From Xanthobacteraceae bacterium (GTDB lineage Bacteria > Pseudomonadota > Alphaproteobacteria > Rhizobiales > Xanthobacteraceae): 35,492 nucleotides of DNA. The notes beneath the pieces are model-generated. The model did no database searches and was not told the DNA's origin. It saw only the letters and a program-made list of their open reading frames with translations. Position 1 is the stretch's first letter. The number at the start of each line of letters is the position of its first letter. Positions 9,891-17,630 of this stretch are shown here, piece by piece. The position numbers and the translations under genes are program-made. The stretch is taken from assembly GCA_019747015.1 (NCBI GenBank), contig JAIERI010000144.1, forward strand, positions 1 to 35,492. The letters run 5' to 3'.

Positions 9891-10007
9891 CGCGGCCCCC
9901 TCCGTACTCGCTGGTGTATATGGAAACCAAGAGTCCGCATATCGTCCGTATGCCGTTTCGCCGTTCGGGCCGGGTGAGGATTGAGCGCTGGGCTTCGTTG
10001 AGCTTCA

Positions 10008-10979
10008 ATGGGACAACATGAAATGGGAGACGTTTTTATTCACGAGCAGGCGCTTTGCGAAAGCTCCGATATTGGACCCGGTACACGAGTCTGGGCCTTC
10101 GCCCATATTTTAAAGGGCGCGAAAATAGGCTCGAACTGCAATATTTGCGACGGCGTTTTTGTCGAGAACGACGTCACCGTCGGCGACCGCGTCACCGTCA
10201 AGAACGGCGTTCAATTGTGGGACGGCGTCACGCTCGAGGACGACGTTTTCGTGGGCCCCAACGCAACATTCACGAACGACCCCTTTCCTCGCAGCAAAAT
10301 TTATCCGGGAAAGTTTTTGCGTACAATTGTGAGACGCGGCGCTTCGATTGGCGCGAACGCGACAATTTTGCCCGGCATCGAGATCGGCACCGGAGCAATG
10401 GTGGGTGCGGGGGCCGTGGCAACACGCTCTGTTCCGCCCAATGCAATCGTCGTGGGAAACCCTGCGCGAATTGTGGGGTATGTGAATGCCGAAGAATTGC
10501 CGAAAACGAATGAGCTGAGGTCAACCGTGCCATCGGATGCGTCGGATATCGCTTATGTAGGCGTGGGAGATGTTCGCAGATATATGCTGCCCCGGTTCAG
10601 TGACATGCGGGGCCATCTTGCACCTGGAGAATTCGAGAAGAACCTTCCGTTTTTTCCGCGAAGATATTTTATCGTTTACAATGTGCCGTCGAAAGAGACC
10701 CGCGGCGAACACGCCCACAAAATCTGCCATCAATTTCTGATATGCACTTCGGGCTCGTGCGAAATCCTGGTGGACAACGGGACAGCGAGAAAAGTGTTTA
10801 CTCTTGATAGTCCGGCGGTTGGAATTTACGTCCCGCCCATGATCTGGAGCGCTCAATATAACTATTCTGCGGACGCCGTGCTCCTTGTGTTCGCATCGGA
10901 CCCCTACGACGCGAAAGATTACGTCCGGGAGTACTCCGAGTTCTGTGCGCTTGTCGCCGCCAACAGGCCGCCGAAATAA
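10008..10979 (+). CDS. WxcM-like bifunctional protein: N-terminal left-handed beta-helix acyltransferase + C-terminal dTDP-sugar 3,4-ketoisomerase (FdtA/QdtA-like cupin)
   Basis: Hexapeptide repeats [52 protein letters not shown]...; C-terminal [40 protein letters not shown]...[26 protein letters not shown]. Confidence 0.9.
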   Translation: MGQHEMGDVFIHEQALCESSDIGPGTRVWAFAHILKGAKIGSNCNICDGVFVENDVTVGDRVTVKNGVQLWDGVTLEDDVFVGPNATFTNDPFPRSKIYPGKFLRTIVRRGASIGANATILPGIEIGTGAMVGAGAVATRSVPPNAIVVGNPARIVGYVNAEELPKTNELRSTVPSDASDIAYVGVGDVRRYMLPRFSDMRGHLAPGEFEKNLPFFPRRYFIVYNVPSKETRGEHAHKICHQFLICTSGSCEILVDNGTARKVFTLDSPAVGIYVPPMIWSAQYNYSADAVLLVFASDPYDAKDYVREYSEFCALVAANRPPK

Positions 10980-10985
10980 ACCGCC

Positions 10986-11003
10986 GGCCGGCAAATACCG
11001 GCC
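10986..11003. terminator. Hairpin between convergent genes, possible bidirectional terminator
   Basis: GGCCGG-caaata-CCGGCC between stop codons at 10979 (+) and 11005 (-); weak T-tracts. Confidence 0.4.
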
Positions 11004-11004
11004 A

Positions 11005-11859
11005 TCACGTATCCAGAATCCGCACCTGATCTCCGGTCCGAACAAATTTGCCGGACTGATCGCCGAATGGCCTCGTGTTGATCGCCACCCTGTAGAAGTG
11101 GTTGAACCGGGAGCGATCGGACCATACCGGCAGGGTTCGGCCGCGAAGCTCGGTGAAGCGCCGCACGAATGTGCGATCCCCTATTCCCGAGGCCGGTTCT
11201 CTCGTCGGAACCACGCACCGCTGACACGGGTTGACGCCTTCGAACCCGGCTTCTCCGATACGAAAGCGAACCACCATCCCGGCGGCGCCGAAGAGCCGGT
11301 CCTCCCAAAAGGGCGGCACGCCATCGATCTCAATATTGGTGCGAAAGCGCTGGCGAACCTGCTCCAAGGGAAGATCGAACCACCGGGCGATCTCCTGAAG
11401 GGTCGCGACGCTGATGAGCGTCGGCCCTGGAGACGCCGTATCGTCGGGAAACCCGGCGTCGCGGTTACTTTTCAGCTCGACGGGAAATCCAAAATAACGG
11501 CTCAGCCATTGTTGGATTTCGTCCCGATCTGCGGTCAAGGAGAAGGTGCGATCGACAGGCCGCCGCTCGCCTTCGTCCTGAAACGACACTGTTTGGTTTT
11601 GCACGTCCACTGAAGATCGCAATCGGTGAACGGCCGCATGACGCTTGCCGTTGACGAATTGTCCACTCATCTCGAGCATTGCCCACGTTCTGTCGTATTC
11701 CAGCGCACCGCTTGTCAAAATCCGCGCCTCACGCAAGACAGCCGCATCCAGCGATTTGATCGGAAATATCTGGACGCGAGATACAAACGCCGTATCGACC
11801 ACTGTGCAGGCCCTCGGTTCATTTCCGGAAATGCCAAAGAATCTCCGATGACGCGCCAT
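11005..11859 (-). CDS. MOSC domain protein with MOSC N-terminal beta-barrel
   Basis: VQIFPIKSLDAAVLREARILTSGALEYDRTWAMLE (MOSC N-terminal barrel) and NPCQRCVVPTREP (putative Moco-ligand Cys motif). ATG 11859 has the SD-like GGAGA 7 nt upstream; the ORF extends to 11922. Confidence 0.85.
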   Translation of the reverse strand: MARHRRFFGISGNEPRACTVVDTAFVSRVQIFPIKSLDAAVLREARILTSGALEYDRTWAMLEMSGQFVNGKRHAAVHRLRSSVDVQNQTVSFQDEGERRPVDRTFSLTADRDEIQQWLSRYFGFPVELKSNRDAGFPDDTASPGPTLISVATLQEIARWFDLPLEQVRQRFRTNIEIDGVPPFWEDRLFGAAGMVVRFRIGEAGFEGVNPCQRCVVPTREPASGIGDRTFVRRFTELRGRTLPVWSDRSRFNHFYRVAINTRPFGDQSGKFVRTGDQVRILDT

Positions 11860-11895
11860 CGAAGATTCTCCGGGAGAGACATGCTGTAAATAGTC

Positions 11896-11917
11896 CGGGA
11901 GCCCGCAAAGGCTCCCG
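11896..11917 (-). terminator. Hairpin between APC permease gene and second MOSC gene; terminator or attenuator candidate
   Basis: CGGGAGCC-cgcaaa-GGCTCCCG, perfect 8-bp stem, no strong U-tract. Confidence 0.4.
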
Positions 11918-11932
11918 AACATTGTTGGAAAT

Positions 11933-13339
11933 TCAGGCCACCCGTTGTGCCGCAGGCAGGATGCTGCCGACGTGTTCCTTGATCATCGCTGCCGTCAGCG
12001 GTTTGCGGAACCTGACAGACAGGATCCAGACCGCCCCGATCGCTAGGTAAGCCAGGAACAGATAGGGGAAGTAAAGCACCGGGGCATCTGGGATCGGATA
12101 GACGCTGCCGACCGTCGGGATCATCAGAAGCGCCAGTGCTACCCCGCAGACGGCAAGATCGACGTTGCGAAGTTCGCCGATCTTTTTCAGATAGACCGGC
12201 GCCGCTATCGTAATCATGATGTAGGGAACGATGAAGCCGAAAGCCGCCAGCGTTCCAACATAGTTGAAGAGATCAAGCGGTTCGAGGCCGGCCACAGCCA
12301 CGCTGACTGTCGGGATGATGAACGCAATCGCCGCGAGGGTCGTCACGGCAACATGCGGGGTCGCGTTGGTTTCATGCGAGTCGGCGGTCGCTGCATGGAA
12401 AAGACCGTGCCGGCCCATGGCGAATAGCACCCGGCTTCCCGCGTTGATGCAGGAGAGGCAAAGCGCGAAGAAGCTGACCATGGCTCCGAACGACAGCGGC
12501 GCCTGAAGAATGGGAAGATGTGCGAGAGTGGCCATGACGTTGAGCGGCGCATCGATCTTGTCGAGAGTGGGATCGGAGCCGTGCGTCGCCATCACCATGA
12601 CGTAGGACACGAAAACGAAGAAGCTGCCGGAGATCACGAGACTCCAGACAACGGCTTTCGGAATCGTCACGAGCGGATCCCTCGCCTCTTCACCGAACGC
12701 CGTGCAGCACTCGAAACCGACGAGGCTGAAGATCGCGACGACGACGCCGAGACCAAGGCCCGACAGGGGCAATGTCGACACGTCGAATTGCGCATGATCG
12801 ATCTTGAAGCCATGCTGCGCCAGCGTCACGATACAGAGGATCGCGATCAACAGCATGGAGGCGCCTTCCAGGATCAGCATCAGAATTGCCGAGAGCTGGA
12901 CGTTTTTCCATGCGCAGAACCACGAGATGCCGACACAGACTGCGAAGAGAAGTGAGAACGGAAGATGGAATCCAACCATCTCGAGCAGCTTGTCGGCGAA
13001 AATCGAAAAGCCGGTGACGCCAGCCATCGAGATTCCGAGATAGGCCCAGATCAGGGACCAGCCGCCGATCGCACCGGCGGAAATTCCAAGACCGCGGCAG
13101 ATATACAGATACATCGATCCCGCGGTGGCCGAACGCCGCGCGAACTGATTGAGGTTGAAGGCGACGAAAACGAGCATGATCGTTCCGAGCGCATAGGATA
13201 ACCAGCTCCAGTCGCCGGTGTTTCCATACATGACCGGAATGATCAGCGCCGCCGTCATGGTCGGCGAGATAAGAGCAATGCCCTGAGCGAGCAGCTCCAC
13301 GAATCCTAGACAATTTTTTCTCAGTGTTACGTCGTACAT
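11933..13339 (-). CDS. APC superfamily amino acid/amine permease
   Basis: About 12 hydrophobic segments; FSLVGFECCTAFGEEARDPLVTIPKAVVWSLVISG is the APC consensus. ATG 13339 is preceded by AAGGGGAAGATCC; the ORF extends to 13417. Confidence 0.9.
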   Translation of the reverse strand: MYDVTLRKNCLGFVELLAQGIALISPTMTAALIIPVMYGNTGDWSWLSYALGTIMLVFVAFNLNQFARRSATAGSMYLYICRGLGISAGAIGGWSLIWAYLGISMAGVTGFSIFADKLLEMVGFHLPFSLLFAVCVGISWFCAWKNVQLSAILMLILEGASMLLIAILCIVTLAQHGFKIDHAQFDVSTLPLSGLGLGVVVAIFSLVGFECCTAFGEEARDPLVTIPKAVVWSLVISGSFFVFVSYVMVMATHGSDPTLDKIDAPLNVMATLAHLPILQAPLSFGAMVSFFALCLSCINAGSRVLFAMGRHGLFHAATADSHETNATPHVAVTTLAAIAFIIPTVSVAVAGLEPLDLFNYVGTLAAFGFIVPYIMITIAAPVYLKKIGELRNVDLAVCGVALALLMIPTVGSVYPIPDAPVLYFPYLFLAYLAIGAVWILSVRFRKPLTAAMIKEHVGSILPAAQRVA

Positions 13340-13437
13340 GGATCTTCCCCTTTTTGCGCAAGACTCTGTCTGTTGATCCTTGAGTGTTCCAATCCCGGCT
13401 TTTGATGATTGCATCACGCGGAAGGGGAATGAGCGGC

Positions 13438-13466
13438 CTCCAGTTTAGACGTACCTGCTGGTCCAG
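13438..13466 (-). promoter_or_regulatory. Candidate MocR operator upstream of APC permease
   Basis: Minus strand CTGGACCA-N15-CTGGAG; same octamer and 23-nt spacing as at 15477-15507. Confidence 0.55.
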
Positions 13467-13571
13467 TTGAATTGCCGCAGGCACGTGTGGCCCGCAAAAG
13501 ATTAAGCGGCAACGTGCCGGCGATGGCTGTCGCCGGGCATTTCAAGACTTCAAGCCGGCGGCAGTTCACTC

Positions 13572-14387
13572 TCAGAAATTGAGTGCGATTTCGAGAGGAC
13601 TGCCCGCGCGCAGCGTCTTTCCGATACCGCCGGCCACCGCGGCATAATTGCCGAAGCGGACACCGACTTTCGAATTTCTGTATCGGCCCAGGGTCAATAG
13701 CGGCTCCTGTCCGAACTCCGCTTTTTCCTGATCGATGGTGGTCAGATTGCATCGGTAGCAAATGTCGATGAAACGAAGCGTGACGTCGCTCGTACTTGCC
13801 GATGCAAAGTAATCTTCGCCGTAAGGATCGACACCCTCGACGACGATATTGGGACGAAAGCGATTCATCGGGACTTCGGAAACGAGGCGCTTGTTCAGAT
13901 CGTTACGCGAAGCCTCGGAGATCACCAGGATTCCGTAATTGTCGACGAAACTGGTGGGAGCCTCATCGCGCGAGGGATACTGCACGCCGCCCTTGCGCAG
14001 GAATTGAGGATCGCAGGCCACAAGGCGATAATTGCCGCCCAGATATTTGCTGAACCATGATGACGCCTCGCTGCCTGCCGAAAGCGACGACACTTTTTCA
14101 CCGAACAATTCGGCTTCGGTGCGGTCCCCGCCTTGAATCGCGTGCGGAATGACAAGCTCCGGCATGCCCGGCGCATTGAGGAGGATCTTGTCCTTGAGAG
14201 GCTTGGGCTCGACGAGCGCAAGTTTGGGCTGTTCGCGCTGGCTCACGAACACACCGTGCTCGTCAATGACCATCCAGTTCCGGTCGCCAAGAAATCCTGT
14301 CGGCGACAGCTCGATTTCCTCCACGCGGACACCTTTGCAGGACTTGACCGGATAGACATACAGATCCTTGATCTTGATCATGACCAC
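13572..14387 (-). CDS. MOSC domain protein, mARC/YcbX-like without the C-terminal 2Fe-2S domain
   Basis: IKDLYVYPVKSCKGVRVEEIELSPTGFLGDRNWMVID (barrel) and NRFRPNIVVEG...IDICYRCNLTTIDQEKAEFGQEPLLTLGRYR, which aligns by eye to the RC-x-TT-D/S...EPL-TL motif of mARC/YcbX. Confidence 0.88.
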   Translation of the reverse strand: MVMIKIKDLYVYPVKSCKGVRVEEIELSPTGFLGDRNWMVIDEHGVFVSQREQPKLALVEPKPLKDKILLNAPGMPELVIPHAIQGGDRTEAELFGEKVSSLSAGSEASSWFSKYLGGNYRLVACDPQFLRKGGVQYPSRDEAPTSFVDNYGILVISEASRNDLNKRLVSEVPMNRFRPNIVVEGVDPYGEDYFASASTSDVTLRFIDICYRCNLTTIDQEKAEFGQEPLLTLGRYRNSKVGVRFGNYAAVAGGIGKTLRAGSPLEIALNF

Positions 14388-15442
14388 ACCTCTCTTGTGT
14401 TGAGCTGAGAATCCGCCGCGGGTCTCGACGGATGAAAACAGTCGGAGAAAAAACGATCGCGACGGGCGCCCCGCGCGAGCACGGCCTTATGTGCGGCATC
14501 GACCATCGCCGGACTGCCGCAGGCATAAATGTCGAAGGCGGACAGGTCATCGAAATCCTGCAACACCGCCTCGTGGACCAGTCCGGCACGGCCGCTCCAT
14601 GCGTCGGCGCGGTCGGAGACGACGGGGATATATGCGATGCCATGCCGTTCGCTGAATTCGCGCAGTTCGCGATCGAGATAGAGACCGCTTTGCGTGCGGC
14701 TTCCCCAATACACGTAAACAGGCGCGGCAAAAGAGTCGCCCGCCAGCGATTCGAGGATCGCGCGCACCGGCGCAATGCCCGTGCCCCCCGCAATGAAAAT
14801 CGCCGGCCGGACAACGGAGGCACAGGTGAAATTGCCGAACGGCCCGGTGACACGCAGGATGTCATTTACCCTGAGATGTTCGAAGACGTGGCCGGTGAAT
14901 ACGCCTCCGGCAACACGGCCGACGTGCAGGTCAACTGTCCCATCCACGCGTGGCGCATTGGCAATGGAAAACGAGCGGTCGAAGCCGTCGGAGTGACGAA
15001 GCCCGATAAACTGGCCGGGAATGAAATCGAGCGGATCGAGCGCGGAAAAGCGCAACGTCAATCGCATCACGTGCTCGCTCTCGCGGATCAGCCCGACCAC
15101 GCGCGCGGGCACGGCCGGACGCTCGCTCGGGGGCGGTTCGGGAAGCTCAGCGACATCAAGCTGAAGATCGCCCAATGCATGGGCGCGGCAAAGAAGAGCC
15201 GTGCAACCGTCCTGCTCCGCCGCGGATAATGCCGCTACCGAGCCGGCATGAAAGAAGTCACCGCTGGAAACCGTCACCTTGCAACTGCCACACGCACCTG
15301 TGCGGCACGCACTCGGAAGCCAGATACCGGCTTTGCCCGCCGCCTCCAGGATCGTTTCGTCAGACGCAACCTCGAAAGCGGTTCCCGTGGCGAGTGTCAC
15401 CGTCGCGGAACTGATCGGACGCAAGGAAAGCTTCAGGCCCAT
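14378..15442 (-). CDS. 2Fe-2S ferredoxin / FAD-NAD(P)H oxidoreductase fusion
   Basis: CRTGACGSCKVTV...LLCRA (plant-type 2Fe-2S), FIPGQFIGLRHSDGFDRSFSIANAP (FAD), FIAGGTGIAPVRAILE (NAD(P)H); overlaps the MOSC gene by 10 nt. Confidence 0.93.
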   Translation of the reverse strand: MGLKLSLRPISSATVTLATGTAFEVASDETILEAAGKAGIWLPSACRTGACGSCKVTVSSGDFFHAGSVAALSAAEQDGCTALLCRAHALGDLQLDVAELPEPPPSERPAVPARVVGLIRESEHVMRLTLRFSALDPLDFIPGQFIGLRHSDGFDRSFSIANAPRVDGTVDLHVGRVAGGVFTGHVFEHLRVNDILRVTGPFGNFTCASVVRPAIFIAGGTGIAPVRAILESLAGDSFAAPVYVYWGSRTQSGLYLDRELREFSERHGIAYIPVVSDRADAWSGRAGLVHEAVLQDFDDLSAFDIYACGSPAMVDAAHKAVLARGARRDRFFSDCFHPSRPAADSQLNTREVWS

Positions 15443-15476
15443 GCCATCAAATTATTGGGCCGATGAACCGGGCTCA

Positions 15477-15507
15477 TGATCCAGTTTTTGGATCGAATAT
15501 GGTCCAG
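15477..15507 (-). promoter_or_regulatory. Candidate MocR operator upstream of ferredoxin reductase-MOSC operon
   Basis: Minus strand direct repeat CTGGACCA-N15-CTGGATCA, about 35 nt upstream of the start codon. Confidence 0.6.
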
Positions 15508-15550
15508 GCAAACTTTATGCGGTCGGGTGTCTTCTAGCGCTCCGTGGGGA

Positions 15551-17029
15551 CTAACCGCCGATGGCGGCTTTCATGCGCCGCACGGCCTCCCGGATGCCCT
15601 GATCGTCCAGCCCGGCGAAACCCATTCTGATCCCTCGCCTGCCGTCTTCCTTTCCGGAAAAGCTGCGGCTGGGGAGAAACGAGAGGCCGAATGCCACGGC
15701 ATTTTTCTCAAGCCGGTCCAGATAGGCTTGCGTTTCGAATGTCAGCCAGAACGCCAGCCCGCCATCGGGCATCCGGAAATCGACGACGTCACCCAGTTCC
15801 GCGCGCAATGTGACGGCGAGCTTCTCGCGGCGGCTGGAATAGACGCGCAAGGCGCGGTTGGCATGTCTGCGCACTTCACCGGCATCGACCAGTTCGGCAA
15901 CCGCCTCTTCGGTGATCTGATCGCCCTGACGGTCGATCAGCAGAATCTCCTGCGCGGCCCGGTCGATGAATTTCTCCGGCGCTGATATGTAACCTATCCT
16001 CAGGCTTGGAGACAGAAGCTTGGACATCGACCCGATATAGAGGATGGCCGGATCGAAAGACGCCAGGGGAAGCAGTGGCTGATGCGCAAAGTGAAATTCA
16101 TGGTCGTAGTCGTCCTCGATGATCGTAAAGCCGAATTGCGATGAAAGCGCGAGAAGCCGGAGCCTTCGCGCCGGGTTGAGCAGCACGGTCGTCGGAAAGT
16201 GATGATGAGGCGTCAGATAGACGACACGTACGCGGTTTCGGCGGCACAGCTTTTCAAGGTTGTCGATATCGGTTCCGCCCTCGTCGACCTTCGCGCGAAG
16301 AATGGTGGCGCCGGCAGCACGAAAAGCCTCCCGCGCCGGCGGATAGGTGAGATCGTCGACGACGACGGCATCGCCGGTCCGGATCAGGATTCTGGATGCG
16401 AGGTAGATCGCCATCTGGCTTCCGCGCGTCAGACAAACCCTCTCCGGCGTGGTCGCCAATCCGCGGTCCATATTCAGCATGCGCGATATCGCGGTCCGCA
16501 GCACCGGGGATCCGCGAGGATCACCATAGCCGAGTTTGCCCACCTTCCCCGCGAGCGACATCGCGCTGCGATAGGCCCGCGCAAAACTCTCGGCCGGAAA
16601 CAGCCGGGTGTCGGGAGTGCCGTCATCGAGCAGAACGATACCGGGCTTTGGAAAGATGACCGGCACATCGAGCGCCGCAGCAAGGCGGCTGAACTGAGGC
16701 CCTTCGCCGCGCGTCTTCGAGTTATCGAGGACGGCCCGGTTGGGCTTGCTGCGCGACTCCGGCAGCTTGGTCGAAACGAATGTCCCCTTGGTGCCGCGCG
16801 AAACCAGCCAGCCTTGTGCGATCAACTCGTCGTAAGCCACGATGACCGTTTTGCGGTTCACGCCCAGCTCTTCGGCCATCTCCCGGGATCCGGGCAGCAC
16901 CTCGCCGGGAGTGAGCCGGCCCCGCCGGATTTCAGCAATGAGGCCGTGCGCGATCTGGACGTAGACAGGGCCGGCGCCGTCTCCGCGCTTCAGACCCAGC
17001 TTGAGATGTAACTTCCATTCCCGCAGCAT
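15551..17029 (-). CDS. MocR/PdxR-type GntR regulator with aminotransferase-like domain
   Basis: N-terminal wHTH (YVQIAHGLIAEIRRGRLTPGEVLPGSREMAEELGVNRKTVIVAYDELIAQGWL) plus fold-type I aminotransferase region (YIGSMSKLLSPSLRIGYI). Confidence 0.94.
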   Translation of the reverse strand: MLREWKLHLKLGLKRGDGAGPVYVQIAHGLIAEIRRGRLTPGEVLPGSREMAEELGVNRKTVIVAYDELIAQGWLVSRGTKGTFVSTKLPESRSKPNRAVLDNSKTRGEGPQFSRLAAALDVPVIFPKPGIVLLDDGTPDTRLFPAESFARAYRSAMSLAGKVGKLGYGDPRGSPVLRTAISRMLNMDRGLATTPERVCLTRGSQMAIYLASRILIRTGDAVVVDDLTYPPAREAFRAAGATILRAKVDEGGTDIDNLEKLCRRNRVRVVYLTPHHHFPTTVLLNPARRLRLLALSSQFGFTIIEDDYDHEFHFAHQPLLPLASFDPAILYIGSMSKLLSPSLRIGYISAPEKFIDRAAQEILLIDRQGDQITEEAVAELVDAGEVRRHANRALRVYSSRREKLAVTLRAELGDVVDFRMPDGGLAFWLTFETQAYLDRLEKNAVAFGLSFLPSRSFSGKEDGRRGIRMGFAGLDDQGIREAVRRMKAAIGG

Positions 17030-17060
17030 GGCCGGACAACTCAGTGGCCCATACCATAGG

Positions 17061-17087
17061 CTAGATTAGTCACACCCAATGGTCCAG
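17061..17087 (-). promoter_or_regulatory. Candidate MocR autoregulatory site
   Basis: Minus strand CTGGACCA with a degenerate CTAG half-site at the same 23-nt spacing; an additional TGGACCA lies at 17107-17113 (+). Confidence 0.5.
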
Positions 17088-17164
17088 AACTTTCCCTCTG
17101 CCTGTTTGGACCAAACCCGGCTTGCGAGACGCAGGCCTGTTTAAAGGCAATGCCCATATCCTGA

Positions 17165-17386
17165 TTATTTTTTCTCTGCCGCCGACAGCACTTTTTTGCA
17201 ATCCGGCGTGAGCTTGTCGCCTGCGGCGGACAGGCAGGCGATAATTCTCCCGCCACCCGGCGTCACGCCCTGGCAATATTTTTGATAATCGCCCATGCAG
17301 GCCGCGCGCTGCTCGGCGGTCAGGTTCTGTGAAAACGCGGCTCCGGATGCACAAAGAAAAGCAGCGATCAAAACCGTACGTAGCAT
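17165..17386 (-). CDS. Small secreted cysteine-rich repeat protein
   Basis: MLRTVLIAAFLCASGAAFSQ signal peptide; mature part with spaced Cys: CMGDYQKYCQGVTPGGGRIIACLSAAGDKLTPDCKKVL. Confidence 0.75.
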   Translation of the reverse strand: MLRTVLIAAFLCASGAAFSQNLTAEQRAACMGDYQKYCQGVTPGGGRIIACLSAAGDKLTPDCKKVLSAAEKK

Positions 17387-17427
17387 CTGTCCATTCCTTT
17401 CCGGATATGAGTCGATCAGCGGGGTCG

Positions 17428-17492
17428 GTGAATCATGTCAATGAGCCATGACGGAAAATCATGCCGGCAAGCCATGACAGTGAGTCATGACA
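17428..17492. repeat. 13-bp tandem repeat, five copies, upstream of RND efflux genes
   Basis: Units gtgaatCATGtca / atgagcCATGacg / gaaaatCATGccg / gcaagcCATGaca / gtgagtCATGaca; CATG at 17434, 17447, 17460, 17473 and 17486, exactly 13 nt apart. Confidence 0.8.
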
Positions 17493-17630
17493 AAATGACC
17501 GCCGCTCGCGCCCACTCAAAAGAATTTCGCCAGTTGCATCATTTTAGCTTTTGGGTTCCACCGCAAGCGGATTGTTGCTACAATTTTTCAACAACAAGCT
17601 TCCGCGGAATGAAATGGGGTGGGCACCGCA

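Noticed and set aside
9891-10007. Possible missing small gene between aminotransferase and WxcM-like fusion
   Set aside because: No convincing ORF on either strand; the antisense ORF 9766-10008 is a shadow of the aminotransferase end.
5163-10979. Mobile element carrying the glycan genes
   Set aside because: No transposase, integrase, tRNA boundary or flanking repeats recognised; composition shift alone is insufficient.
10885-11613. 242-aa plus-strand ORF opposite MOSC
   Set aside because: Overlaps the end of the WxcM-like gene and runs antisense to the MOSC gene; no family features.
14432-15229. 265-aa plus-strand ORF opposite ferredoxin reductase
   Set aside because: Antisense shadow; the reductase on the minus strand has all expected cofactor motifs.
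17428-17492. CRISPR array
   Set aside because: Repeats are 13 bp, contiguous and degenerate with no spacers and no cas genes nearby; reported as a tandem regulatory repeat instead.
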